From Enteractinococcus helveticum (GTDB lineage Bacteria > Actinomycetota > Actinomycetes > Actinomycetales > Micrococcaceae): 64,000 nt of DNA. A program made the position numbers and the translations under genes. The first letter of the stretch is position 1, and every line of letters starts with the position of its first letter. Location of the stretch: the NCBI RefSeq assembly GCF_001657475.1, contig NZ_LXEY01000022.1:1-64000 (forward strand), read 5' to 3'. Below the pieces are notes generated by a model. That model saw nothing but the letters and a program-made list of their open reading frames with translations, had not been told where the DNA came from and did not search any database. Below are positions 33,497 to 43,801 of this stretch, piece after piece.

Positions 33497-35840
33497 TTAA
33501 TGCTTCGGCCACGTAATTCAAGACGACGACGGCTCCGGCTTTATCTAACGGCGAGTTCCGGTTGCCACACTTGGGGGATTGCACACAGGAAGGACACCCA
33601 TCGGTGCAGGCGCAGTTTTCGATGGCATGCATGGTCGCGGTAATCCAGGTGCTGGCCTGGCTGAAACCACGAGTGGCAAACCCAACCCCACCGGGGTGTC
33701 CATCGTAGACAAAGACGGTTGGGGCTTCGGTATCGGGGTGGAGAACTAATGAAACGCCGCCGATGTCCCACCGATCATTGGAAGCCACCAGGGGCATCAT
33801 GCCAATCATCGCGTGCTCGGCCGCGTGCAGTGCACCGGGTAGCCGATCGGTCGTGAGCCCAGCGGTGATGAATTGCTGTGAGGGCGCCGTAAACCACACA
33901 CCCTGGGTATAGAGCTCCCGGGCGGCCAACTCCAATGGCTGCTCGTCGATCACTTTGCCGCTGGATACTTCCTTGCGCTGATAGGACACTACTTGATTCG
34001 TTACTTTGACCGGCCCGTGCACCCACGCCAGCTTGTCGGGCTCAGAATATATCCGGGCATCTTCGCCCAAAATTTCGACATCCGTGACATCACGAGCCTG
34101 CGTGTAGTATTCAGGCTCAGCGCGCAGCACGACCACGGTCGAATGGTCTTCGTCTAAATCCTCAACAACCCAGGTGCGACCCTGATGCACATAGACCGCG
34201 CCCGGATGTGTTTGCGAATGCGCTTGCTCTGCACCGATTGACCCCAAAATCGCGCCCGTCTCGCCGTCGATGATCTGCATCGGCCCGCCGCCGGCATCGC
34301 GCAGACTGATCATACCGGCAGCGTGCTGTTCATGAGTCCAGTACCAACCTGCAGGACGACGCCGTAGATACCCTGTTGACGTGAGCTCTTCCACGATGTC
34401 ACGCACATGATCGGCATCTCCAAAAACCCCCAGGTCACTGGGTTGCAGGGGCAATTCAGCGGCGGCTGCGCAGAGGTGGGCCGACAGAATATGAGGATTT
34501 TGTGGGTCGATCACGTTATCTTCGACCGCCAGATCAAAGACCGCCTGCGGATGATGCACCAGATAGGTATCCATTGGATCATCACCGGCAACATAGAGGG
34601 CTATCGATCGCTGACCAGCCCGCCCTGCGCGACCCAATTGCTGAAAAAACGACGCCCTTGTGCCCGGCCAACCCGCGACGACCACCCCGTCCAACCCGGC
34701 GATATCGATCCCAAGCTCCAGTGCCGGTGTTGTCGACACGGCGAGAAGTTTGCCATTATTTAGCTGATCTTCAACTTCACGACGTTCCTCCGGTAAGAGC
34801 CCAGCCCGATAGGCTGCGGCTCGTCCGACTAAGGACGGGTCGACTTCCGCCAGTTGGCGCTTGACGATTTGGGCCATGGCTTCCGCCCCGCGCCGGGATC
34901 GAATAAACGCCACCGAGCGGATCGAATTGACCGCCAGATCTGTCAGCATATCGGCCCCAGTAGCCATCAGCGAACGACGCAGCGGGGCGTTATGTTCTCC
35001 AGTGGCCCCGGAAAATTCCGATTCCCAGAACCCTACGACGACTTCGCCATGGCCCGAAGTGTCTTCTTCCACGCTGCGAGCGGGCGCACCGATCAACGCT
35101 GAAAAACTCTCTGCCGGGGCCGAGGATGTCGCCGATGCCCCGAAGAAGATCAGTTCCGTGTTGCCTAAGTGAGCACAGATGCGGCGCAATCGCGTCAGCA
35201 CGACCGCCACATGGGAGCCAAATACCCCGCGGTAGGTGTGTGCCTCATCGACAATCACGTATTTTAGGTGCCGAAAGAACTTTGACCAGGCCGAATGGTT
35301 CGGCAAAATGCCCACGTGCAACATGTCGGGATTTGTGACCAGCACATTGGCGTGCTCACGGGCCCACGCCCGAGACTGCGGATCCGTGTCGCCGTCGTAG
35401 GGGGCAGGCCTCAACCAGTTGACCCCGTGATCCGCCAGGTACTGCCAGGAGGCTAACTGGTCAGCGCTCAAAGCTTTGGTCGGTGCCAGATACAGGGCCG
35501 TTGAGATGCCATCGGCCAGGGTGGTTGCCACGGGCATGTGGTAGGCCAAGGACTTGCCAGACGCCGTGCCGGTTGCCAACACGACGTGCTCACCGGCTAG
35601 CGCCAACTGGGCTGCGGCAACCTGATGAGCAAAGGGTTGCTCCACGCCGGTTGAGCCCACCGCATCACGGAATTGGGCGGGCAGCGACTCCGGCCATACA
35701 GAAAACCTGGCGGTGCGTTCTGGCAACACTCGGGTGTGGACCAATTGGTCCGGCACCCGCGAATAGCCTAGAAGCTCCGCCAGGTAGGCTGCAGCGTCGT
35801 CGTGGCTGATACTTACACTTCGAAAGTTTGCGTTGCCCAC
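33459..35840 (-). CDS. DEAD/DEAH-box helicase with DUF1998 domain (YprA/MrfA-like)
   Basis: The 793-residue superfamily 2 helicase has Walker A ATGTASGKSLAYH, DEAH box IVDEAHTYRG, SAT-like FFGASATS and motif VI QLGRAGRAGQ. The C-terminal DUF1998 region ends in a four-Cys zinc site (CACTDGCPSCVQSPKC). B. subtilis MrfA of this group works in a mitomycin repair pathway; the same helicase lies beside the Tad locus in mycobacteria. GTG 35840 is used and overlaps the upstream acetyltransferase gene by 28 nt; no better start is visible. Confidence 0.9.
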   Translation of the reverse strand: MGNANFRSVSISHDDAAAYLAELLGYSRVPDQLVHTRVLPERTARFSVWPESLPAQFRDAVGSTGVEQPFAHQVAAAQLALAGEHVVLATGTASGKSLAYHMPVATTLADGISTALYLAPTKALSADQLASWQYLADHGVNWLRPAPYDGDTDPQSRAWAREHANVLVTNPDMLHVGILPNHSAWSKFFRHLKYVIVDEAHTYRGVFGSHVAVVLTRLRRICAHLGNTELIFFGASATSSAPAESFSALIGAPARSVEEDTSGHGEVVVGFWESEFSGATGEHNAPLRRSLMATGADMLTDLAVNSIRSVAFIRSRRGAEAMAQIVKRQLAEVDPSLVGRAAAYRAGLLPEERREVEDQLNNGKLLAVSTTPALELGIDIAGLDGVVVAGWPGTRASFFQQLGRAGRAGQRSIALYVAGDDPMDTYLVHHPQAVFDLAVEDNVIDPQNPHILSAHLCAAAAELPLQPSDLGVFGDADHVRDIVEELTSTGYLRRRPAGWYWTHEQHAAGMISLRDAGGGPMQIIDGETGAILGSIGAEQAHSQTHPGAVYVHQGRTWVVEDLDEDHSTVVVLRAEPEYYTQARDVTDVEILGEDARIYSEPDKLAWVHGPVKVTNQVVSYQRKEVSSGKVIDEQPLELAARELYTQGVWFTAPSQQFITAGLTTDRLPGALHAAEHAMIGMMPLVASNDRWDIGGVSLVLHPDTEAPTVFVYDGHPGGVGFATRGFSQASTWITATMHAIENCACTDGCPSCVQSPKCGNRNSPLDKAGAVVVLNYVAEALTRAVSVPPETQP

Positions 35841-36574
35841 TGATCTTCGGGGTTGACATCAGGATGGCCAAGGACGACGACGTCGCCGATTGCCGTCCAA
35901 CCCAGGTAGGTGTACAGTGCTTGGCCTTCGAGCCCGGCAATCAATAGTCCGGTCTCGACGTCGTGTTCCAGTGCCAACGAGCTCAAGTAGCGCATAGTCA
36001 GTGAACCAAGACCCTGACGGCGGAAATCCGGGGCCGTCCAAATCTGATCGAAGACCGCATAAGTGCCATCAACAACCGCCACACGACCGCGGGCGGCCAG
36101 CTTATCTGGGCCGATATCGGCTTCATCCGTGGTTCTAAAGGCCACCAGGTACCAGCCGTCATTGCGGGTAACTTCGGCGGTGAACTGCTCGGGAATGATC
36201 GGCTCTTCGACGTCCTGCTGGGTCATATCGGTGACCATCACCAGTTCATCAACACCGATAGGACGCAACCCGGTCTTTTCTGCAAAGTGTTTCGCGGTGG
36301 ATCCCGCAGGCTGTGGCTCATCAGCCAGATCCGCCGCAACAATCAACTGGCGGCTGGGGTATTTGAGGATTTCTTCTGCAACAGCCTTCAGGAGATGATC
36401 GGAAGCATTCGTGACAACGTATTCCCAAAGGTCTTCACCGGCTTGAGCCGACTCTGGCGTGCGCAGGGCAGCATGGATATTCCCCTGAGTGGTCAGGTGA
36501 TAGTTTCGAATGCGAGCACGTCCGGTCAGCCACGCCGTGGCAAGTTCGTCTGTCAGTGAAGTAGTGATAGCCAT
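35813..36574 (-). CDS. GNAT family N-acetyltransferase
   Basis: The 253-residue protein has an N-terminal region without clear identity and a C-terminal GNAT fold containing QIWTAPDFRRQGLGSLTMRYL, in which RRQGLG is the acetyl-CoA phosphate loop. Substrate unknown. TATTCT lies 6 nt before ATG 36574 and there is no Shine-Dalgarno sequence. It overlaps the start of the helicase gene, so they are cotranscribed. It diverges from TrhO. Confidence 0.85.
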   Translation of the reverse strand: MAITTSLTDELATAWLTGRARIRNYHLTTQGNIHAALRTPESAQAGEDLWEYVVTNASDHLLKAVAEEILKYPSRQLIVAADLADEPQPAGSTAKHFAEKTGLRPIGVDELVMVTDMTQQDVEEPIIPEQFTAEVTRNDGWYLVAFRTTDEADIGPDKLAARGRVAVVDGTYAVFDQIWTAPDFRRQGLGSLTMRYLSSLALEHDVETGLLIAGLEGQALYTYLGWTAIGDVVVLGHPDVNPEDQWATQTFEV

Positions 36575-36702
36575 GACCCTAGAATAGCTTTAGTCACGCT
36601 CTAAGCCCAGCCACGGGTCATGACATTGCGCAAGCGTCACCAACTTGTAACCCTTAAGAAAGCCCAAATCACAGCCTGACCGCTCAAAAAATTGCAACAG
36701 AA

Positions 36703-37626
36703 ATGTCAATCATGAACCCTCAATCAAAAATCGCACTGTACTACCACTTCGCACCTATTAACGATCCACAGGCCGTTGTACTGTGGCAAAGAGAGCTCTG
36801 CAAACGGCTGGGGTTGACCGGCCGGATCATCATCTCCGAACACGGCATTAACGGTACGGTTGGCGGGCCGATTCGGGCGGTTAAAGAGTACATAAAAAAC
36901 ACTCGCGGCTACGAAGGGTTTAACGATCTTGAGGTGAAATGGTCCGAGGGTGGAGCCGAAGACTTTCCACGCCTGAGCGTCAAGGTCAAACCCGAATTAG
37001 TAGCCTTTGACCGTCCCGAGGAAATCACGGTTGCCCCGGGCAACACAGTGCTTGGTACTGCCACGCATCTGACCCCGCAAGAAGTCAATGAACTGGTCGC
37101 GGCCAAAGAGGCCGAAGGCCGTCCGGTCACCTTCTTTGACGGGCGCAATAAATTCGAAGCCGAAATCGGCAAGTTCAAGGACGCCGTCGTCCCGGATGTC
37201 ACGACCACGCGTGACTTCATCGCCGAATTAGAATCCGGTAAATACGATCACCTCAGAGACCAGCCGGTCATTACCTATTGCACCGGCGGCATCCGCTGCG
37301 AAGTGTTGACCGTGCTGATGGCCAACCGAGGTTTCCAAGAGCTGTACCAAATTGACGGCGGCATTGTCCGTTATGGAGAAGCCTTCGGCGACGACGGACT
37401 CTGGGAAGGCTCACTGTATGTATTCGATGACCGGATGACACTGAACTTCTCGGATACTCCCAAAGTCATCGGCTCATGTCAGTTGTGTAACACCCCGACC
37501 GCCCAGTTACGAAACTGCACCGATCCAGGCTGTAAAACTCTGGCAGTGATCTGCGATGACTGCCACGAATCACACACCGATCGCGTGTGCGAAACCTGTG
37601 CAACCAAGGTGACGGTGAACCAGTAA
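36703..37626 (+). CDS. trhO: tRNA uridine(34) hydroxylase TrhO (rhodanese-like)
   Basis: The 307-residue protein has the YceA/TrhO architecture: an N-terminal ferredoxin-like part with [11 protein letters not shown] and [11 protein letters not shown], a rhodanese domain with the catalytic loop [10 protein letters not shown], and a C-terminal Cys-rich segment (CQLC, CTDPGC, CDDC, CETC) that looks like a zinc site. TrhO makes 5-hydroxyuridine at the tRNA wobble position. Two ATGs nine bases apart (36703, 36712) are possible starts. Its stop overlaps the next start in TAATG. Confidence 0.92.
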   Translation: MSIMNPQSKIALYYHFAPINDPQAVVLWQRELCKRLGLTGRIIISEHGINGTVGGPIRAVKEYIKNTRGYEGFNDLEVKWSEGGAEDFPRLSVKVKPELVAFDRPEEITVAPGNTVLGTATHLTPQEVNELVAAKEAEGRPVTFFDGRNKFEAEIGKFKDAVVPDVTTTRDFIAELESGKYDHLRDQPVITYCTGGIRCEVLTVLMANRGFQELYQIDGGIVRYGEAFGDDGLWEGSLYVFDDRMTLNFSDTPKVIGSCQLCNTPTAQLRNCTDPGCKTLAVICDDCHESHTDRVCETCATKVTVNQ

Positions 37627-39188
37627 TGCACCCTGCACCGGTTGCCAATGTTGCCGCCATTGCGGCCCTGGCCCAAGATCTGACCTCGGCCGGATACTCC
37701 ACAGCCAACGTTGCCCAACTGCTAGGGCACACCGCGGCTGCCGCCTTGGATCGCGAACAGGTCATTCCCGCACGCCAAGCACTGGTCGAACCGCTGGCGC
37801 AGGGTAATCGCCTGGCCGGGTTGATCAGTTGTTTCATGCTGGCCGATCCCATCAGTACACCGCAGGCCGAGCAGCTATTTGCCACACTAGGTCTCGACGG
37901 GGCGCTGGCCTTAAATATTGTGCGGTTTACCAGTGACGACGACGTCGTTGCCACCGTGGATCTGTCGGCTTATGCCACCGATCATCCCGGGAACATGTGG
38001 GTGGCCTCAGATCAAACCGCGCTGCAACTGGGCCACCCGTTGCCTGCCGAACACATTTTGGGTGTCGGCAAAGCGTCGATGACCCTGGCTGAAATCACAC
38101 CGCGCCACGAAGTCAATACAGCACTTGATGTCGGCACCGGATGTGGGATCCAGGCCCTGCACCTGCTGACCCACGCCCGGCACGTGACCATCACCGACAT
38201 CTCCCAGCGCGCCCTAGATTTTGCCGTCTTTAACATCCTGCTCAACGCCGCGGTGCTCGACGTCGACCCGCATGATCTCCACGACCGGGTCACCGTGGTG
38301 GCAGGCAACATGTTGGAACCGGTTGCCGGCCAGTACTTTGAACTGGTTGTTACCAATCCGCCGTTTGTGATCGCACCGGTGTCATCGACCACCACCCACA
38401 CGTACCGCGAAACCGGACACACCGGTGACCGGTTGGTCAAAGAACTCATTGCATCCATTGACACCGTGCTGGCCGATGGCGGTCAGGCCGTGATGCTGGC
38501 CAACTGGGAAATGTTCGGCGAGGGTGACTGGCATGCCCGCCTGGCTACCTGGCCGTCCGAGGCCATGGACATTTGGGCGATCCAACGCTCCAGCTCGGAT
38601 CCGGCACAGTATGCCGAGATCTGGTTGCGCGACTCTTCGGAAAACCTTGACCCGCAGGCTTATGCGCAGTCCTATGCCGCATATCTGGCCGATTTCACCG
38701 CACGCGGCGTCACCCAAATTGGCTTTGGCTGGGTGTGGTTACGAAAACGCGCCAACACTCCACCATTACACCGGTTTGAATATCTCACGGCAACGGTTCA
38801 TCAACCCGTGGCACGCGCCTGGTCCACATCGGTGACCCGTCACGACGCCGTGCAGACCGAAACACCCCGCTGGACGCTGGCGGACACACACCTGGTGGTT
38901 CCAGATTGGGTAACCTATGAGCAATATCAGCGTTTCGGGGCCGATCACCCCGAGGTTCTGATGGCCAAATCTGGGGCAGGTTTCGGCCGACACATCCGAC
39001 TCGACACCGCAACTGCTGCCGTGTTGGGCGCGTGCGACGGCGAACTGACGGCCGGCCAACTGACCGCAGCTGTGGCAGGATTACTGGAACTAGACGACAC
39101 CCAAACGGCTGCGCTGCAAGACGAAATCACCGCGTTATACGTTGACGGATTTCTGGAAGTATTCGAGCATGGCAGCCCAACGGGTTAG
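37626..39188 (+). CDS. Class I SAM-dependent methyltransferase with NPPF motif
   Basis: The 520-residue protein has an N-terminal helical domain, a Rossmann methyltransferase with SAM loop ALDVGTGCGIQ and the catalytic-type VVTNPPFVI, and a C-terminal extension of about 170 residues. NPPF is typical of enzymes that methylate an amide or exocyclic amino nitrogen (PrmC, RlmG/RsmC, N6-adenine enzymes), so the target may be rRNA or a protein; it cannot be decided here. ATG 37626 shares a base with the trhO stop (TAATG), indicating coupling. Confidence 0.85.
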   Translation: MHPAPVANVAAIAALAQDLTSAGYSTANVAQLLGHTAAAALDREQVIPARQALVEPLAQGNRLAGLISCFMLADPISTPQAEQLFATLGLDGALALNIVRFTSDDDVVATVDLSAYATDHPGNMWVASDQTALQLGHPLPAEHILGVGKASMTLAEITPRHEVNTALDVGTGCGIQALHLLTHARHVTITDISQRALDFAVFNILLNAAVLDVDPHDLHDRVTVVAGNMLEPVAGQYFELVVTNPPFVIAPVSSTTTHTYRETGHTGDRLVKELIASIDTVLADGGQAVMLANWEMFGEGDWHARLATWPSEAMDIWAIQRSSSDPAQYAEIWLRDSSENLDPQAYAQSYAAYLADFTARGVTQIGFGWVWLRKRANTPPLHRFEYLTATVHQPVARAWSTSVTRHDAVQTETPRWTLADTHLVVPDWVTYEQYQRFGADHPEVLMAKSGAGFGRHIRLDTATAAVLGACDGELTAGQLTAAVAGLLELDDTQTAALQDEITALYVDGFLEVFEHGSPTG

Positions 39189-39224
39189 ATTAGTGTTGAA
39201 GAAGCTGTAGTGAAAAGGAGCCAC

Positions 39225-41951
39225 GTGAGCGCAAAAAGTTCTGCAACGACCAATGGTGATACCACCAAATTGGTTATCGTGGAATCCCCGGCCAAAAGCC
39301 GATCCATCGCCAAATTTCTTGGTGAGGGCTGGATTGTTGATTCCTCTGTAGGTCACATTCGCGACCTGCCTCGCCCATCTGATCTGCCCACCGACATGAA
39401 AAAGGGCCCCTACGGCAAATTCGCAGTAGACACCGAAGACGGCTTCGAACCCTATTATGTGGTTGCAGACGATAAGAAAAAGAAGGTCGCAGAACTTCGC
39501 AAAGCGCTCAAGACCGCCGACGAACTCTACCTGGCAACAGATGCTGACCGGGAAGGCGAGGCGATTGCCTGGCACCTGCTTGAGGTGCTGAAACCTAAAG
39601 TCCCGGTCTACCGCATGGCGTTTACTGAAATCACCGAAGAGGGCATCCAGCGCGCCCTGGAGAATATCCGCGAACTCGACACCGATCTGGTGGATGCCCA
39701 GGAAACCCGCCGCATCCTCGACCGGCTCTACGGTTATGAAATCTCCCCGGTGCTGTGGCGCAAAGTCGGCCCCGGCTTATCGGCTGGTCGTGTCCAGTCC
39801 GTGGCCACCCGCCTGGTTGTGGAACGCGAACGCGAACGCATGGCCTTTGTCCCGGCGTCTTACTGGGACCTGACCGCAGATTTTGTGACCGACGCCGAAG
39901 AATCGTTCAACGCTAAGCTTTCGGCCGTCGATGACGTTCGCGTGGCCACCGGTCGGGATTTTGACGACGAAGGACAGTTGAAATCCAAGGCCGAAGTTGT
40001 TCACCTGGATCAGAGTTCCGCCCAGTCGCTGGCCACTGGGCTGGCCGACACCGAATTTGCGATCACCTCGCTTGAGGACAAGCCATATCGTCGTCGTCCG
40101 GCAGCACCGTTTACCACCTCGACCCTGCAGCAGGAAGCTTCGCGTCGTCTACGGTTCACTTCGCGGGTGACCATGCAGGTGGCCCAGCGGCTGTATGAAA
40201 ACGGGTATATTACGTACATGCGTACCGACTCGGTCGTCTTGTCGTCCCAGGCGATTTCGGCGGCCCGGAAGCAGGCCACCGAACTCTATGGCGGCGACAT
40301 GGTGCCGGATACACCGCGCTACTACGCCTCCAAGAATGCTTCCGCGCAGGAAGCTCACGAAGCGATCCGCCCGTCCGGTGACTACTTCCGGACGCCGTCA
40401 AAAGTCAAAAACTCGCTGACCGCCGACGAGTACCGGCTCTATGAGCTGATTTGGAAACGCACCGTGGCCTCGCAGATGATTGACGCCACCGGGTACACCG
40501 CCACCGTGAAAATTGCGGGCACCTCGGCCGAAACCACCCCGCGGGTTGCCGAGTTCTCGGCCTCGGGTACCGTCATTACCGTGCCCGGGTTCATGAAGGC
40601 CTATGAGTCGGATCAGAAATCCGTGCCGGGTGAAAAACAAGAGCGCGACGACGCCCGCCTGCCCGATATGGGTGAAGGCCAGATCCTGGAGGCCCGTGAT
40701 CTTGAAGCCGAAGGCCACGAAACCACGCCACCGGCTCGCTACACCGAAGCGTCATTGGTCGCCGAATTAGAAAAACGCGAAATCGGGCGCCCATCAACAT
40801 ATGCACCGACCATCTCCACGATCCTGGACCGCGGCTACGTGCGTAAACGCGGCTCGGCACTGGTACCGTCCTGGATTGCGTTTTCGGTGATCCGGTTGCT
40901 GGAAGAACATTTCGCCCGCTACGTGGACTACGAATTCACCGCCCGCATGGAAGATGACCTCGACCAGATTGCCGCCGGCCAGATGGATCGGCGCGACTGG
41001 TTGGAAGGCTTCTACTTTGGCCAGGCTGAATCGGCTCAGGGCCTGAAACACACCGTGGAAAACCTGGGCGATATTGACGCTCGGGCCATCAACTCGATTC
41101 CGGTTGCCGAGGGCATCACCCTGCGGGTAGGACGCTACGGGCCGTACCTGGAACAGGCCCTAGGCGCTGAAGCGCAAGAGGGCGATGACCCCAAGCGCGC
41201 CAATGTGCCCGAAGAAATGGCACCGGATGAGCTCACGGCAGCCCTCGCCGTCGAAATGATTGAAACCGCCGGGCCATCTGAACGCCTCCTGGGCACTGAT
41301 CCGGAAACCGGCTATGAAATCGTTGCCAAAGATGGCCGCTATGGACCCTACGTCACTCAAAACGTTCGGGACTTCACCGAAGAAGAAATCCAGGCATATA
41401 AAGACGCCCAACCCGATGAGTATTACAAAAACGGGCGGAAGAAACCCAAAAAGGCCCCGAAGAAGCCCAAACCCAAAACTGGGTCCCTACTCAAGGGCAT
41501 GGAGATTGCAACCATGACCTTGGACGACGCGCTGAAGATCCTGTCGTTACCGCGGAGTCTGGGGGTGGCCGCCGACGGCGAAGAAATCACCGCACAAAAC
41601 GGCCGCTTCGGTCCGTATTTGCGCAAGGGTTCGGATTCGCGATCACTGGAATCCGAAGAGCAGCTATTTACCATCACGCTTGAACAAGCCGAAGAAATCT
41701 ACTCGCAACCAAAACAGCGCCGTGGCCGGGGCCAGGCCAAACCGCCGATTGCCGAATTTGGCAATGACCCGTCGTCTGGCAAGAAAGTCGTGATCAAAGA
41801 AGGCCGATTTGGCCCCTATATCACCGACGGCACCACCAACGTGACCGTGCCACGCGGTACCGCCCCAGAGCAGATCACCGAGGGCCAGGCCTTCGAACTG
41901 CTCGCCGAAAAACGGGCTAAAGGCCCCGTTAAACGAGCGAAGAAGAAGTAG
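39225..41951 (+). CDS. topA: DNA topoisomerase I
   Basis: The 908-residue type IA topoisomerase relaxes negative supercoils. It has the Toprim domain (VIVESPAKSRSIAKFLG, TDADREGEAIAWHL), the active-site Tyr near residue 331 in YITYMRTDS, and a C-terminal region with four repeats built round GRYGPY or GRFGPY, as in actinobacterial TopA, ending in a Lys/Arg-rich tail that aids DNA binding. GTG 39225 is chosen because AAAAGGAG precedes it; the GTG at 39210 would include that ribosome binding site. Confidence 0.97.
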   Translation: MSAKSSATTNGDTTKLVIVESPAKSRSIAKFLGEGWIVDSSVGHIRDLPRPSDLPTDMKKGPYGKFAVDTEDGFEPYYVVADDKKKKVAELRKALKTADELYLATDADREGEAIAWHLLEVLKPKVPVYRMAFTEITEEGIQRALENIRELDTDLVDAQETRRILDRLYGYEISPVLWRKVGPGLSAGRVQSVATRLVVERERERMAFVPASYWDLTADFVTDAEESFNAKLSAVDDVRVATGRDFDDEGQLKSKAEVVHLDQSSAQSLATGLADTEFAITSLEDKPYRRRPAAPFTTSTLQQEASRRLRFTSRVTMQVAQRLYENGYITYMRTDSVVLSSQAISAARKQATELYGGDMVPDTPRYYASKNASAQEAHEAIRPSGDYFRTPSKVKNSLTADEYRLYELIWKRTVASQMIDATGYTATVKIAGTSAETTPRVAEFSASGTVITVPGFMKAYESDQKSVPGEKQERDDARLPDMGEGQILEARDLEAEGHETTPPARYTEASLVAELEKREIGRPSTYAPTISTILDRGYVRKRGSALVPSWIAFSVIRLLEEHFARYVDYEFTARMEDDLDQIAAGQMDRRDWLEGFYFGQAESAQGLKHTVENLGDIDARAINSIPVAEGITLRVGRYGPYLEQALGAEAQEGDDPKRANVPEEMAPDELTAALAVEMIETAGPSERLLGTDPETGYEIVAKDGRYGPYVTQNVRDFTEEEIQAYKDAQPDEYYKNGRKKPKKAPKKPKPKTGSLLKGMEIATMTLDDALKILSLPRSLGVAADGEEITAQNGRFGPYLRKGSDSRSLESEEQLFTITLEQAEEIYSQPKQRRGRGQAKPPIAEFGNDPSSGKKVVIKEGRFGPYITDGTTNVTVPRGTAPEQITEGQAFELLAEKRAKGPVKRAKKK

Positions 41952-41958
41952 CACAACC

Positions 41959-42996
41959 ATGCGTCTGGGAGTTCTGGACATCGGCTCAAATACCGTCCAC
42001 CTGTTATTGGTGGATGCGTTTCCCGGCGCGCGCCCAACCGCCTACGCCGACCACAAACGTCCGATGTCGCTAATCCAGCACCTTGATGACGACGGTGCCA
42101 TTACCGAAGAAGGTCAGCACAGCCTAATCGAGTTTATTAACGGTGCCGTGGCCTTCGCCAAGGCCAACGGTGCCGCCGACATGATCAGTTTTTGTACCTC
42201 GGCCATCCGTGATGCGGCCAATGGACCCGAGGTACTGGAACGCATTACCGAAGAAACCAGTGTGCATCTCACCGTGCTGTCGGGTGACCAGGAAGCAGCG
42301 ATGACCTATTTCGCGGTGCGACGCTGGCACGGTTGGCACGTGGAAAACCTGCTGAACTTTGATATCGGTGGCGGCTCATTTGAAATGTCCTTTGGCACCG
42401 ATGAGCTGCCGACTACCGCGGTATCGGTGCCGCTGGGTGCCCAGCGGCTGACCCGAGAATTCTTCCCGGACCCCGATCCACCCTCAGCACAGCAGGTCGA
42501 AACCTTAGACGACTACATTTATTCGGTGTTAAAGAAATACCGGAAAATGTTTCCGAAAAAACTCCCGGAGAATACGGTAGTCACCGGGACATCGAAGACC
42601 TTCCGCTCGCTGGCTCGAGTCGCAGGCGCTGCGCCGTCGACTGACGGGCTCTTTGTGCCGCGCAGGCTGCGAGCCAAAGACCTGCTGATGTGGAACCAGA
42701 CCATGGCGCTGATGACCGAAGCCCAGCGAGCCCAGCTGCCCGGGGTATCCGACATTCGTGCCCGCCAGGTATTAGCCGGTGGCATGGTAGCCCAGGCTGC
42801 CATGAAAATATTTAAAGTCAAAAAGCTCAGCATCTGCCCGTGGGCGCTACGCGAGGGCCTGATCCTGGGACGCTTGGATGCCCTACGTGTGCAAGGCCGC
42901 GTGGCAGAGACCAAGGACAGCGTCTGGGTTGAGGGCGTAGACTTGACCTCGGATGACCAACGGCCCGGATTCTCACTAGGAGTAACAGGTGGCTAG
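41959..42996 (+). CDS. Ppx/GppA phosphatase family protein
   Basis: The 345-residue ASKHA-fold enzyme begins MRLGVLDIGSNTVHLLLVD and has SAIRDAANG and FDIGGGSFE phosphate loops. It is an exopolyphosphatase/guanosine pentaphosphatase homologue; the mycobacterial Ppx1 at the same genomic place hydrolyses short polyphosphate. It follows topA by 7 nt and overlaps the next gene by 8 nt, so an operon is likely. Confidence 0.92.
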   Translation: MRLGVLDIGSNTVHLLLVDAFPGARPTAYADHKRPMSLIQHLDDDGAITEEGQHSLIEFINGAVAFAKANGAADMISFCTSAIRDAANGPEVLERITEETSVHLTVLSGDQEAAMTYFAVRRWHGWHVENLLNFDIGGGSFEMSFGTDELPTTAVSVPLGAQRLTREFFPDPDPPSAQQVETLDDYIYSVLKKYRKMFPKKLPENTVVTGTSKTFRSLARVAGAAPSTDGLFVPRRLRAKDLLMWNQTMALMTEAQRAQLPGVSDIRARQVLAGGMVAQAAMKIFKVKKLSICPWALREGLILGRLDALRVQGRVAETKDSVWVEGVDLTSDDQRPGFSLGVTGG

Positions 42997-43801
42997 ACCA
43001 GAAATCCCGGTGACACTGTCGTCATCGTCGATCTTTTCTCTACCACCCCAACACGTCTTTGCGATGGCCGAAGACCTCGGCTATGACGGCGTTGAAGTCA
43101 TGATCACCCAGAACCGGTGGACCCATGACCCCACCAAACTTGATGACCTGGCCCAGCGGCACTCGATGCCCATCCATTCGATCCACGCCCCAACCCTGCT
43201 CTTTACGCAACAGGTCTGGGGCTCCGCGTGGACCAAAGTTGCCCGCGCAGCCGACCAGGCACGCGAACTGGGGGCTGAAATCGTCGTCGTGCATCCACCC
43301 TTTCGCTGGCAGGGTTCCTATGCCACCGATTTTGCCGATGGCATTCGCGACATCATGGAAGCCACCGGAGTGACCATTGCGGTGGAAAACATGTACCCGT
43401 GGCGGGTCAGCGGCCAAGAAATTAAAATGTATCTGCCCCACTATGATCCCATCCCACAGGACTACGACCATGTCACCTGGGATTTTTCGCACGCCGCAAC
43501 CGCCAAAATGGACTCACTACGCGCCATCAAACTGCTTGGCTCGCGACTAGCACACGTCCACCTCACCGATGGGGCCGGCTCACCCGCAGATGAACACCTG
43601 CTGCCCGGCCATGGCAACCAACGCGTGGTGGAATCGCTGCACTATCTGGCCGAAAGTGACTACGATGGCGCCGTGTGTATCGAGGTATCCACGCGCGGCC
43701 AAAAATATCCGGGCCACCGCGAAGAAATGCTGGCCGAAGCACTGGCTTTTACCCGCAAACATCTGGCACGCAACCCAGCAACCCAAGGAGAACAACACTA
43801 G
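42989..43801 (+). CDS. Sugar phosphate isomerase/epimerase (xylose isomerase-like TIM barrel)
   Basis: The 270-residue protein has an AP2EC/xylose isomerase-like TIM barrel with VVHPPFRWQ, AVENMYPWR, TWDFSHAA and HVHLTDG; these His, Glu and Asp residues probably bind a divalent metal. The substrate is unknown, and the same gene lies between ppx and proC in mycobacteria. The start is GTG 42989 with AGGAGTAAC upstream and inside the end of the Ppx gene. The stop overlaps the proC start (TAGTG). Confidence 0.85.
   Translation: MARPEIPVTLSSSSIFSLPPQHVFAMAEDLGYDGVEVMITQNRWTHDPTKLDDLAQRHSMPIHSIHAPTLLFTQQVWGSAWTKVARAADQARELGAEIVVVHPPFRWQGSYATDFADGIRDIMEATGVTIAVENMYPWRVSGQEIKMYLPHYDPIPQDYDHVTWDFSHAATAKMDSLRAIKLLGSRLAHVHLTDGAGSPADEHLLPGHGNQRVVESLHYLAESDYDGAVCIEVSTRGQKYPGHREEMLAEALAFTRKHLARNPATQGEQH

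Noticed and set aside
39210..39224. GTG 39210 as the topA start
   Set aside because: It would place the AAAAGGAG ribosome binding site inside the coding sequence; GTG 39225 has ideal spacing.
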